Below, one piece after another: positions 44,451 to 52,306 of a stretch of 57,723 nucleotides of DNA. The first letter of the stretch is position 1, and every line of letters starts with the position of its first letter. The stretch comes from Acidimicrobiia bacterium (GTDB lineage Bacteria; Actinomycetota; Acidimicrobiia; Acidimicrobiales; Bin134). The stretch spans positions 1 through 57,723 of the forward strand of contig JAJECA010000051.1 of NCBI GenBank assembly GCA_022822265.1, given 5' to 3'. The translations under genes and the position numbers were made by a program. The notes beneath the pieces are model-generated. The model saw only the letters and a program-made list of their open reading frames with translations, was not told where the DNA came from and made no database searches.

Positions 44451-45278
44451 TCAGTCTGCCAGACTCATCTGGTACACGGCTCGTCGGGACACGCCCAGGT
44501 CGGCGGCCACCGCGGCGGCGGCATCCCGGCGGGACAGGCCGTCGGCTAGCCGCTCATTGAGCGCCATCCGGATTTGGGATTCAGAGGGCGGTGCTGGATC
44601 GGGGCAGCCGGCCACCACCAGCACGTACTCGCCTCGGGGCTCGGTTTCCTCGGCCCGGGCGACGGCTTCGGCCAAGGTGCCCCGCCATATCTCCTCGTGC
44701 AGTTTGGTCTGCTCTCGCACGATGGCCAGCGCCCGTTCTCCCCCCAACGCCGTGGCCAAATCGTCCAGCGTGCGGGCCAACCGGTGAGGGGCTTCGAACA
44801 ACACCATGGTGCGGGCTTCCTGAGACAAATCCTCTATGCGGTCGGCCCGGTGGCGGCCCTTTTTGGGCAGAAATCCCTCGAAGCAGAAGCGCCCGGTAGG
44901 CAGGCCACTCACCACCAGGGCGGCCAGCGCGGCCGACGGGCCGGGAACGGCCTCCACCTCTCCCCCTACCTTGAGCACTGCTTTGACCACCTTGGCCCCC
45001 GGATCAGAAACCGCCGGGGTGCCGGCATCGGTGACCAATGCCACCATGCTCCCGTCGATGATCAGGCCGGCGATCTCGCCCGCACCGGCCTTTTCGGTGT
45101 GCTCGTTCACCACCAGCAATCGGGGAGCGTTCACCCCGGCGTGGGCCAAGAGGCGTCCGGTGCGGCGAGTGTCCTCGCAGGCCACAACGTCAGCTTTGGA
45201 CAGCACCTCTATGGCCCGGGGGGACAAGTCGCCCAGGTTGCCGATCGGAGTAGCAACCAGTACCAATCTGCCAGCCAT
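44451..45278 (-). CDS. rsmI: 16S rRNA (cytidine1402-2'-O)-methyltransferase
   Basis: 275-residue tetrapyrrole-methylase-fold enzyme that 2'-O-methylates C1402 in the decoding centre. Segments are LVLVATPIGNLGDLSPRAIE, ACEDTRRTGRLL, LVTDAGTPAVSDPG and VPGPSAALAALVVSGLPTGRF. The C-terminal 45 residues form a helix-turn-helix-like unit (NERLADGLSRRDAAAAVAAD), as in other RsmI. GGAGG lies 4 nt before ATG. The locus matches the rsmI neighbourhood upstream of metG in mycobacteria. Confidence 0.94.
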   Translation of the reverse strand: MAGRLVLVATPIGNLGDLSPRAIEVLSKADVVACEDTRRTGRLLAHAGVNAPRLLVVNEHTEKAGAGEIAGLIIDGSMVALVTDAGTPAVSDPGAKVVKAVLKVGGEVEAVPGPSAALAALVVSGLPTGRFCFEGFLPKKGRHRADRIEDLSQEARTMVLFEAPHRLARTLDDLATALGGERALAIVREQTKLHEEIWRGTLAEAVARAEETEPRGEYVLVVAGCPDPAPPSESQIRMALNERLADGLSRRDAAAAVAADLGVSRRAVYQMSLAD

Positions 45279-45305
45279 GCTTCCTCCCCGGATGCATGAG
45301 TTTGT

Positions 45306-45656
45306 CTATCCCCTGCCGCTACCAGCAGTCTGCCTCACTTGGAGCCGATCGCCGGGTTTTATCCCCCAACGGGCGAAAGAGCCGGCCTCAGCCTCGAGTA
45401 CGGCCCGAGCCCGCCACACTGGTAGGCCCACTCGAAAACGGGCCATCGTGGCTGTTTTCAAGATCACTAGATCGCGGTCAAGGTAAGCCACGTCGATGGG
45501 AAAGCGCATGCCCAGGGTGTGTACCGAAAACGCTGGTCGCAGCAGCAGCGCATTGTCGAACTCGTCGCGGCCCAGCAGGCCCAAGGCTCGCTCCCGCCAT
45601 CCCGTGGCGAACTCCACGGTGGCCAGCACCCGTTCGTCGCAGACGAGCCACGCCAT
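45306..45656 (-). CDS. DUF192 family protein
   Basis: 116-residue DUF192 protein of unknown function. Typical segments are GWRERALGLLGRDEFDNALLLR, HTLGMRFPIDVAYLDRDLVI and AVLEAEAGSFARWGIKPGD. Many relatives are secreted; this one has no signal peptide and looks cytoplasmic. The start may be ATG 45656 or TTG 45671, five codons upstream; neither has a well-placed ribosome binding site. It follows ychF by about 50 nt and precedes rsmI by 27 nt on the same strand. Confidence 0.82.
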   Translation of the reverse strand: MAWLVCDERVLATVEFATGWRERALGLLGRDEFDNALLLRPAFSVHTLGMRFPIDVAYLDRDLVILKTATMARFRVGLPVWRARAVLEAEAGSFARWGIKPGDRLQVRQTAGSGRG

Positions 45657-45709
45657 CACCAGATTTTCCAACTCCAGCGGCGTTTGTTCAAGAGGGACCT
45701 TGGCAACCC

Positions 45710-46786
45710 CTAGACATTGAACCGAATCTCCATTACGTCGCCGTCGGCTACGGGATAGTCGCGGCCCTCGGTGCGCATCACGCCCAACTCCTTGGCCTTG
45801 GTCCAGCCGCCCGCCTCCAGCAGCTCCTGCCAGCCGATCACATCGGCTCGGATGAAGCCTCGCTGGAAGTCGGTGTGGATGCGCCCGGCGGCTTCGGGCG
45901 CGGTAGCGCCCATGCGGAAGGTCCAGGCCCGGGTCTCTTTGTCCCCGGTGGTGAAGAAGGTCCGCAAGCCCAGAAGGTCGTAGGCCGCATGGGTGAACCG
46001 GCCCAAAGCCCCCTCGCCCAGGCCCAGACCGTCGAGCATCTCAGCCCGCTCTTCAGAGGGGAGTTGAGCGGCCTCGGCCTCGAGCTGTACGCACACCGCC
46101 ATGGTCCCGGCCCGGCCGTTCAGCTCAGCGGCCACCGGCCCGATCACCGGATCAGCGTCGTCGAGCTGGTCCTCGCCGATATTGACCACCGCCAGAACCG
46201 GGCGATTGGTGAGCAGGAAGCTCTCTCGAAGGTCGCTCCGTTGTTCGGCCGTCAGATCGCTGCGGTACAGCGGGACGCCCTCGCCCAGCACCTCGGCGGC
46301 GGCTTCCAACGCGGCCACCTCTCCGGCCAGCGACCGGTCTTGGACCGCAGACTTGCGCCGTTTCACCAGCCGGTTCTCCACCGACTCCAAGTCGGCCAGC
46401 GTCAGCTCGATCTCCAGCACCCGCAGGTGCTCCAGGGGGTCGGTGGGACCGGGCACATCGGGGTCGACGAAGGCCCGGAGAACGAACACCACCGCGTCCA
46501 CCTCGCGGATGCCGGCCAAGAAGCGGTTGCCCAGCCCCTCCCCTCGGCTGGCCCCCGCCACCAATCCTCCGATGTCGGTGAACTGAACGCTGGCGGGTGT
46601 CACCGTGCGGGAGCCGCTGAGCTCGGCGATGGCGTCAAGGCGGGGGTCGACCACCTTGGCCACGCCCACGTTGGAGTCGGTGGTGGCGAAGGCGTAGGGG
46701 GCGGCCAGCACGTCCGACCCGATCAAGGCGTTGTAGAGGGAAGACTTGCCCGAGTTGGGCAAACCGACGAACCCGAAGCGCTCCAC
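45710..46786 (-). CDS. ychF: Redox-regulated ATPase/GTPase YchF (Obg family)
   Basis: 358-residue OLA1/YchF protein. The G domain shows the P-loop GLPNSGKSSLYNAL near residue 8, then FTDIGGLVAGASRGEGLGN (switch II region) and VVNIGED. A coiled-coil arm (about 125-190) and a C-terminal TGS domain (FTTGDKETRAWTFRMGATAP; DYPVADGDVMEIRFNV) complete it. YchF binds ribosomes and prefers ATP. The P-loop has SGKSS where most family members have VGKST. It is divergent from the bL37 gene, with 54 nt between the starts. Confidence 0.93.
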   Translation of the reverse strand: MERFGFVGLPNSGKSSLYNALIGSDVLAAPYAFATTDSNVGVAKVVDPRLDAIAELSGSRTVTPASVQFTDIGGLVAGASRGEGLGNRFLAGIREVDAVVFVLRAFVDPDVPGPTDPLEHLRVLEIELTLADLESVENRLVKRRKSAVQDRSLAGEVAALEAAAEVLGEGVPLYRSDLTAEQRSDLRESFLLTNRPVLAVVNIGEDQLDDADPVIGPVAAELNGRAGTMAVCVQLEAEAAQLPSEERAEMLDGLGLGEGALGRFTHAAYDLLGLRTFFTTGDKETRAWTFRMGATAPEAAGRIHTDFQRGFIRADVIGWQELLEAGGWTKAKELGVMRTEGRDYPVADGDVMEIRFNV

Positions 46787-46840
46787 GGGTCGTTCACGCT
46801 ACCTGGAGTCGGTAGTCTTTCTAGAGACGCGGAGGTTCGA

Positions 46841-46930
46841 ATGTCGAAGCGCACCCAAAAACGCAAGGCCCGAGCGCGGCGCAAGAAGGCCAACCATGGG
46901 CGGAAGCCCAATGCCGGGCGCAACAGCTGA
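46841..46930 (+). CDS. Large ribosomal protein bL37-like peptide
   Basis: 29 residues, very basic: MSKRTQKRKARARRKKANHG followed by RKPNAGRNS. The ANHG-(R/K)-x-PN ending matches the short bL37 peptide found in mycobacterial 50S subunits. A perfect GGAGG lies 5 nt before the ATG, good evidence that it is translated. It is transcribed away from ychF, and its 3' end overlaps the possible start of the DCC gene in another frame. The last bases are the founder copy of a 36-nt duplication that continues downstream. Confidence 0.85.
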   Translation: MSKRTQKRKARARRKKANHGRKPNAGRNS

Positions 46931-47360
46931 GCCTGGATCTTCATCGCTGCCGGGCGCAACAGCTGAGCCTGATTCGCACACCTCTTCGTTGATCCCCGCG
47001 GGCACCCTCGTATATGACGGCGACTGCGGGTTCTGCACCGCTACCGCTCGCTGGGCACAGCGCCGGTTGAGCGACGACTACCGGGTGGTACCCTCGCAAC
47101 TGGCTGACTTGGATGCCGTCGGCCTCACCCAAGAAGATGTGGCCCGCTCCGCGTGGTGGATCGATCCTCACGGCATCCGCGCCGACGAGCACCGATGCAT
47201 CGCCGCTGCGCTCAGAGCCATGAACGCCCCTTGGCCTGCGCTAGGCCGCATGCTCACCCTTGGCCCTATCAGCCCGCTCGCCCGCTGGGCATACCGCCTG
47301 GTGGCCAACAACCGCTTCCGCATTCGCTGGCCGGGAACTCGCCCCACCTGCAAACGCTGA
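46896..47360 (+). CDS. DCC-family (DUF393) thiol-disulfide oxidoreductase-like protein
   Basis: 154 residues with the DCC signature LVYDGDCGFCTATARWAQRR (about residues 38-57) and the family's later ADEHRCIAAALRAM and WAYRLVANNRFRIRW. Function of DUF393 is not established; the CxxC hints at redox activity. The start is uncertain: ATG 46896 or 46911 overlap the bL37 gene out of frame, while TTG 46989 sits just before the conserved domain. The N-terminal 30 residues are low-complexity and come from a duplicated DNA segment, so they may not be part of the native protein. Confidence 0.7.
   Translation: MGGSPMPGATAEPGSSSLPGATAEPDSHTSSLIPAGTLVYDGDCGFCTATARWAQRRLSDDYRVVPSQLADLDAVGLTQEDVARSAWWIDPHGIRADEHRCIAAALRAMNAPWPALGRMLTLGPISPLARWAYRLVANNRFRIRWPGTRPTCKR
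46912..46971 (+). repeat. Direct repeat of 24 nt with 36-nt period
   Basis: The 24-nt sequence at 46912-46935 (beginning TGCCGGGCGCAACAGC) recurs exactly at 46948-46971. The first copy spans the last codons and stop of the bL37 gene. In the DCC frame the repeat encodes PGATAEP twice, 12 codons apart. Confidence 0.92.
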
Positions 47361-47364
47361 GCTC

Positions 47365-48501
47365 TCAGACCGCGGCGACCTCTTCGACTTGGAAATCCAA
47401 GTACTCCTCGCCGGTGTCCACCCAGTCTTCGAACTCGATGACGTGGATCTCCTCGAACCGGCGCCGCAGCCAACCGTCGCCGGCATCCAGCAAGCCCAGC
47501 TTCTTGCAGTTGGGCACGATCTTGGAGAACAGGATGTTCTGGAACGGCTTCTGGTCGGCGGGCAGCGACAAAAAGTTCTCCACCATGGGCCGCACCGGCA
47601 CGCCCATACGCTCCCACACCTCCTGGGACAGGAACCGGTCGCGCATTCGCACCGCGGCCTCAAAAGCAAACTCCTGTCGCTCGCGCAACTCGGGAGTGGT
47701 GAGCTCGCTGTAGAACTCCTGGAGGCTGAGCACGCCGAAGGCCACATGACGGGCCTCATCGGCCATCACATAGCGGAGGAGCTTCTTTAGCAGTGGCTCG
47801 GGGGTGAGCTGGTACATGAATCCGAAGGCGGCCAGGGCCAGGCCTTCCACCATGATCTGCATACCCAGGTAGGTCATGTCCCAGCGACTGTCGTTGATGA
47901 TGTCGTCGAGCAGCATCTTGAGGTGGACGTTGATGGGATAGGAGTCGCCCAGCTTCTCGTCGAGGTACTTGCCGAACACCTCCACATGACGGGCCTCGTC
48001 CACCACCTGGGTGGCGGCGTAGTACTTGGCGTCGATCCACGGGACGGTCTCCACGATCTTGGCCGTACACAGCAGGGCGCCCTGTTCGCCGTGGAGGAAC
48101 TGGCTCATCCGCCACTTGAAGGTCTCCAAGGAGAACTCCCGCCACTCGGCCTCGCCCCAGTTGGCGGTGGGCAGATCGGGCCTGTCCTCGCGCTCAAACT
48201 CATCGCGGCTTTCGGACTCGGTGAAAATGTTGAACGCCTCGTAGGGATCCACCTCGATGGACCAGTCCAAGTCGGTCTGGGCGTTCCACTGAGACGTCTT
48301 GGCCTTCTCGTAGAGGCGCTCCAGCTTGGGCCGGGCCCCCTTGGCATAATCCCAGGTGAACAGGGCGTCGCTGTTGTCTTGAACGGCGTGGATTATCGAG
48401 GTGACGTCGCTGTTGGTTCGAGAGATGTCGATGATGGTGTCGATGTCGTTGACGTCGGAGCGTCCGATGATCTCCTCATCAGTGCGAGTGGGCGGAGCCA
48501 T
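47365..48501 (-). CDS. Ferritin-like diiron-carboxylate protein
   Basis: 378-residue helical protein with a likely diiron site. Two DEARHV motifs (VVDEARHVEVFGKYL and MADEARHVAFGVLSL, about 80 residues apart) and a glutamate in FLHGEQGALLCTAK give the usual ExxH pairs of ferritin-like oxygenases and R2-like proteins. A further helix, MQIMVEGLALAAFG, supplies another Glu. Such enzymes carry out N-oxygenation, desaturation or hydroxylation; I cannot choose between them. ATG 48501 has GGAG 6 nt upstream. It is convergent with the DCC gene, 4 nt between stops, and 83 nt downstream of an SDR gene. Confidence 0.78.
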   Translation of the reverse strand: MAPPTRTDEEIIGRSDVNDIDTIIDISRTNSDVTSIIHAVQDNSDALFTWDYAKGARPKLERLYEKAKTSQWNAQTDLDWSIEVDPYEAFNIFTESESRDEFEREDRPDLPTANWGEAEWREFSLETFKWRMSQFLHGEQGALLCTAKIVETVPWIDAKYYAATQVVDEARHVEVFGKYLDEKLGDSYPINVHLKMLLDDIINDSRWDMTYLGMQIMVEGLALAAFGFMYQLTPEPLLKKLLRYVMADEARHVAFGVLSLQEFYSELTTPELRERQEFAFEAAVRMRDRFLSQEVWERMGVPVRPMVENFLSLPADQKPFQNILFSKIVPNCKKLGLLDAGDGWLRRRFEEIHVIEFEDWVDTGEEYLDFQVEEVAAV

Positions 48502-48584
48502 GCGTCTCTCCTCTTCCGCCGTTGGCCAGGGTGCTTGATTGAATGATACCGCCGGGAGGTTCGAATGGACCTCGCAGCGGTCCC

Positions 48585-49322
48585 TCACTCCAGGCGGTTC
48601 AATCCCTCGATGACCACTCCGGCGGCCGCCCCGCCGTCCACCGGCAGATCGGCTCCGGTGATATGCGACGACTCGTCGGAAGCCAAGAACAGAGCCGCGG
48701 CGGCGATGCACTCCAGGGGGACCTCGCCGGGGATGCCTCGATTGGCCGAGTAGGCCGCGGTCTCATCCATGAACGACGCCATCTGGCTAAACCACTGCGA
48801 GTACATGGCCGGGTTGCCGCCCGCGGGGCACACGTTGTTCACCCGGATGCCGGACCGGCCCAGCTCCAGGGCCGCGCAGCGCATCAGCCCCCCGAGGCCG
48901 AACTTGCTGGCCCCGTAGGCGGAAATCCCGTTCATGCCGATGAGCCCGTCGATGGAGCTGATATTGACGATCGAGCCGCCCCCGGAAGCCCGCATCGGCC
49001 CGACCACCGCACGCATGCCCAAGAACGGCCCCACCAGGTTCACGTCCAGCACTTGGCGGTAGGTGTCGGCCGAGGTGCGCTCGATGGGTCCCATGTGCAA
49101 AATGGCGGCGTTGTTCACCAGCACGTCCACCTGGTCCATCCCGCTCACCACCTCATCCCAGTGGGCCTCGTTGGTCACGTCGAGCTTGACGATTCCGTCC
49201 CCTTCGGCAATGTCGGTGGCCACCACCGCGGCCCCCTCATCCCGGAACATCTGGGCGATGACCTCTCCGGTGCCCCGGGCCGCGCCGGTGACGATTGCTG
49301 TCTTTCCTGCAAGTCTCGACAT
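48585..49322 (-). CDS. SDR-family oxidoreductase
   Basis: 245-residue short-chain dehydrogenase with TGAARGTG at the cofactor site, VVATDIAEGDG (Asp suggests NAD), NNAA, Ser in NISSIDGLIG and YGASK. It resembles the 3-alpha/20-beta-hydroxysteroid dehydrogenase-like subgroup (DVTNEAHWDEVV; PVDGGAAAG near the C-terminus), but the substrate is uncertain. ATG 49322 gives the usual N-terminus; the upstream extension to 49409 has no support. It is divergent from the BMP lipoprotein gene and may be co-transcribed with the ferritin-like gene 83 nt downstream. Confidence 0.83.
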   Translation of the reverse strand: MSRLAGKTAIVTGAARGTGEVIAQMFRDEGAAVVATDIAEGDGIVKLDVTNEAHWDEVVSGMDQVDVLVNNAAILHMGPIERTSADTYRQVLDVNLVGPFLGMRAVVGPMRASGGGSIVNISSIDGLIGMNGISAYGASKFGLGGLMRCAALELGRSGIRVNNVCPAGGNPAMYSQWFSQMASFMDETAAYSANRGIPGEVPLECIAAAALFLASDESSHITGADLPVDGGAAAGVVIEGLNRLE

Positions 49323-49426
49323 GGTCCCAGAGTAGACACTCCAAGCTGCCGGTCCGACACTGTGGTTGCCCCCGTCCTGGACTAGCCTCGTGAGTCCAAT
49401 CACTGGCATCAGACGGAGGGGTTCAG

Positions 49427-50662
49427 ATGCGCAAGAAATTCATGGCTTTGTTGGCTTTGCTGTTTTGCTTGGCCCTGGTAGCGGCAGGCTGCGGCAACGA
49501 CGACGACACCGAAACGGCCCCGGCGCCCGCCCCTACGGAGGCACCGGCCCCCGAGCCCACCGAAGCGCCGGCCCCCGAGCCCACCGAGGCACCTGAGCCT
49601 GAGCCCACCGAAGCGCCCGCCCCCGAGGCGCCATCCGGGGCTCTCATCAGCTTGGAAGAAGAGTGCGCGGCTTGGGGTGGTATCCAGGCCCCCGACGGCT
49701 TCCGGGTGAACATGGTCACCGATATCGGCAAGGTGGACGACGGCACCTTCAACCAGTTCGCCTATGAGGGCATGGTCGGCGCGGCCGAGTGCTTCGGCAT
49801 CGAGGACACCAGCGTGATCGAGACCGCTTCGGAGGCCGACTACGACGCCAACCTCAGCACCTCCGCCAGCGAAGATCCCGACGTGCTCATCACCGTGGGC
49901 TTTTTGCTCGGCACCGACACCATGGCGGCGGCCGAGGAGAACCCCAACATCAACTACATCGGCATCGACCAGTGGCAGCCCGAATACCCCGCCAACTATG
50001 TGGGCGTGCTGTTCAACGAGCACGAGGGCGGTTTCATCGCCGGTGCCCTGGCCGCCTCGCTCAGCGAGTCGGGCGTGGTCGGCGTGGTGGCCGGACGCGA
50101 GGACGTGCCGCCGGTGGTGAAGTTCGTCAACGGCTACGAGGCCGGTGCCAAGTACATCAACCCCGACATCCAGGTTCTGTCGGTGTACAACGAGAGCTTC
50201 ACCGACCCGGCAAAGGGCGCGTCCGACGCCCAGCAGTTCATCGGCGACGGTGCTGACGTGATCTTCGGCGCCGGCGGCCCCACCGGCTCAGGCGGAATCA
50301 AGGCCGCCACCGAGGCCGGTGCCTGGGGCATCGGTGTGGACCAGGACGAGTACTACACCACCTTCAACGGCGGTGATGCCCCGGGCTCGGAGTTCTTGGC
50401 CAGCTCCGCCATCAAGCGGGTGGACCTGTCAGTGTTCCGCAACGTTGGCGCGGCCATCCAAGGCGCCTTCGCTGGTGGCGTCTTCGTGCTGACCGCTGAG
50501 AACCTGGGCATTACCTACGCCCCATTCCACGATGCGGCAGTAAGCGCCGAGGCGGCCGCCAACGTGGAGATGGTGCGGGCCGGACTGGCCGCCGGCACCA
50601 TCGACACCGGAGTGTGCGGCATCGACGGCCTGTTCATAGGCGAAGGCTCGCTCTGCGACTAG
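49427..50662 (+). CDS. BMP-family nucleoside-binding lipoprotein
   Basis: 411-residue solute receptor of the BmpA/PnrA family, which binds purine and pyrimidine nucleosides. The signal peptide ends in a lipobox (LVAAGC, Cys at about residue 22). A repetitive Pro/Glu/Ala/Thr tether of about 45 residues follows (49530-49632), then the binding domain (VTDIGKVDDGTFNQFAYEG, NYIGIDQWQPEYPANYVG, GIGVDQDEYYTT). GGAGG lies 7 nt before ATG. It heads the nucleoside uptake and salvage operon; a hairpin downstream probably lowers expression of the transporter genes relative to the receptor. Confidence 0.9.
   Translation: MRKKFMALLALLFCLALVAAGCGNDDDTETAPAPAPTEAPAPEPTEAPAPEPTEAPEPEPTEAPAPEAPSGALISLEEECAAWGGIQAPDGFRVNMVTDIGKVDDGTFNQFAYEGMVGAAECFGIEDTSVIETASEADYDANLSTSASEDPDVLITVGFLLGTDTMAAAEENPNINYIGIDQWQPEYPANYVGVLFNEHEGGFIAGALAASLSESGVVGVVAGREDVPPVVKFVNGYEAGAKYINPDIQVLSVYNESFTDPAKGASDAQQFIGDGADVIFGAGGPTGSGGIKAATEAGAWGIGVDQDEYYTTFNGGDAPGSEFLASSAIKRVDLSVFRNVGAAIQGAFAGGVFVLTAENLGITYAPFHDAAVSAEAAANVEMVRAGLAAGTIDTGVCGIDGLFIGEGSLCD
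49534..49632 (+). repeat. Low-complexity PEPTEA-type repeat in the lipoprotein tether
   Basis: Imperfect 24-nt units encode TEAPAPEP three to four times in a row, forming a flexible acidic spacer between the lipid anchor and the binding domain. Copy number changes would keep frame. Confidence 0.85.
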
Positions 50663-50683
50663 CTGATCCCGCGATCGACAATT

Positions 50684-50722
50684 GAAAGGCGGCGGCTGAG
50701 CGAGTTTCAGCCGCCGCCTTTC
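50684..50722 (+). terminator. Hairpin between the BMP lipoprotein and ABC ATPase genes
   Basis: A perfect 16-bp stem, GAAAGGCGGCGGCTGA (50684-50699) with its complement at 50707-50722, encloses a 7-nt loop. It is followed by CGCG rather than a long U-run. As a GC-rich intra-operon hairpin it may act as a partial terminator or mRNA 3' stabiliser for the receptor gene, comparable to the hairpin after tauA. Confidence 0.75.
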
Positions 50723-50761
50723 GCGTTCCGCTTCGGTTGTATGGCGTAGCCTGGGCTGCGC

Positions 50762-52306
50762 ATGGCTCAGGCAAGCGGGGGCGCGGCACGTCCGGTGCTG
50801 GAGGTTGAGGGAATCACCAAGGCCTTCCCAGGGGTGGTGGCCAACGACGACGTGAGCCTCACCCTCAACCAGGGCGAGATCCACTGCCTGCTGGGAGAGA
50901 ACGGCGCAGGCAAGAGCACCCTGGTGAACATGGTGTTCGGGCTGTACCGGCCCGATCAGGGCACCATCAAGGTGCGGGGCGAAGAAGTGCATTTCGAAGA
51001 CTCGGGTGATGCCATCGCCCGGGGCATCGGCATGGTCCACCAGCACTTCCAGCTCATCCCGGTGTTCACGGTGGCCGAGAACATCATCTTGGGCAACGAG
51101 GTCACCAAAGGGGCGTTCCTCGATCTGGACTCAGCCCGCCGCCAGATCGACAGCCTGGCTGAGCGCTATGGGCTGGCGGTGGATCCCGACGCCACGGTGG
51201 GCGAGCTTTCGGTGGGGGAACAGCAGCGGGTGGAACTGGTCAAAGCCCTGTTCCGCGACGCCGATATCTTGATCCTCGACGAGCCCACCGCGGTGCTGAC
51301 CCCCGGCGAGGTGGACGACTTCTTCGGGGTGGTGGAGAGCCTCACCGGCCAGGGCAAGTCGATCATCTTCATCACCCACAAGTTGCGCGAGGTGCTGGCG
51401 GTGGCCGACCGCATCACCGTGCTGCGGGCTGGCCGGGTGGTGGGAACCGCCACGGCCGAGGGCGCCACCCAGCAGTCGCTGGCCAACCTGATGGTGGGCC
51501 GCGACGTGGTCTTCCGGGTGGACAAGGGCGAAGCCGATCCGGGGGCACCGGTGCTTCGGACCCAAGGCCTGCGGGTGGCCGACGACCGGGGAGTGGAAAC
51601 GGTCACCGGCTTCGACGTAGAGGTGAGAGCTGGTGAGATATTCGGGATAGCCGGCGTGGAGGGCAACGGCCAGCGGGAGCTGGTGGAGGCCGTCTGCGGG
51701 ATGCGTCCCACCGCCGGGGGGCGGGTGGAGATGCTCGGCCAGGAAACCACCGACTGGAGTCCCCGCAAGATCACCGAACTGGGCGTGGCCCACGTGCCCG
51801 AGAACCGCAGCAAGCACGGGGTGGTGGCCCAGTACACCATCGCCGACAACCTGGTGCTCAACCGCTACCACCACCGCAAGTTCTCCCAGCGTGGGGTGCG
51901 CAACACCGCCGCCATCAACGCCGAGGCCCAAGAGCTGGTGGAGCAATTCGACGTCCGCACCCCCGGGGTTGACGCCGTTATCGACACGTTGTCGGGCGGC
52001 AACCAGCAGAAGGTGATCGTGGCCCGAGAGCTGACCGGCGACATCAAGGCGCTGGTGGTGGCTCAACCCACCCGAGGCCTCGATGTGGGCTCCATCGAGT
52101 TCATCCACCGCAAGATCATCGAGCTGCGCGATCAGGGAGTGGCGGTGCTCTTGGTGTCGGCCGAGTTGGACGAGATCTTGTCGCTGTCAGATCGGATCGG
52201 CGTGCTGTATCGGGGACGATTGGCCGGAACGGTAAACGCCGCCGACGCCACCCGGGAAGAACTCGGCCTGCTCATGGCCACCGGCTCATCGGAAGGCCAG
52301 CGGTGA
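50762..52306 (+). CDS. Nucleoside ABC transporter ATP-binding protein (tandem ABC)
   Basis: 514 residues with two ABC domains. The first has Walker A GENGAGKST, signature LSVGEQQR and Walker B ILILDEPTAVL with FITHK. The second is degenerate at Walker A (GVEGNGQRE) and at Walker B (ALVVAQPTRGLD) but keeps LSGGNQQK, as is usual for NupA/YufO and sugar-type tandem ATPases. It drives nucleoside import with the two permeases downstream. The start ATG 50762 lies 40 nt after a hairpin; its stop overlaps the next gene by 4 nt (GTGA). Confidence 0.92.
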   Translation: MAQASGGAARPVLEVEGITKAFPGVVANDDVSLTLNQGEIHCLLGENGAGKSTLVNMVFGLYRPDQGTIKVRGEEVHFEDSGDAIARGIGMVHQHFQLIPVFTVAENIILGNEVTKGAFLDLDSARRQIDSLAERYGLAVDPDATVGELSVGEQQRVELVKALFRDADILILDEPTAVLTPGEVDDFFGVVESLTGQGKSIIFITHKLREVLAVADRITVLRAGRVVGTATAEGATQQSLANLMVGRDVVFRVDKGEADPGAPVLRTQGLRVADDRGVETVTGFDVEVRAGEIFGIAGVEGNGQRELVEAVCGMRPTAGGRVEMLGQETTDWSPRKITELGVAHVPENRSKHGVVAQYTIADNLVLNRYHHRKFSQRGVRNTAAINAEAQELVEQFDVRTPGVDAVIDTLSGGNQQKVIVARELTGDIKALVVAQPTRGLDVGSIEFIHRKIIELRDQGVAVLLVSAELDEILSLSDRIGVLYRGRLAGTVNAADATREELGLLMATGSSEGQR

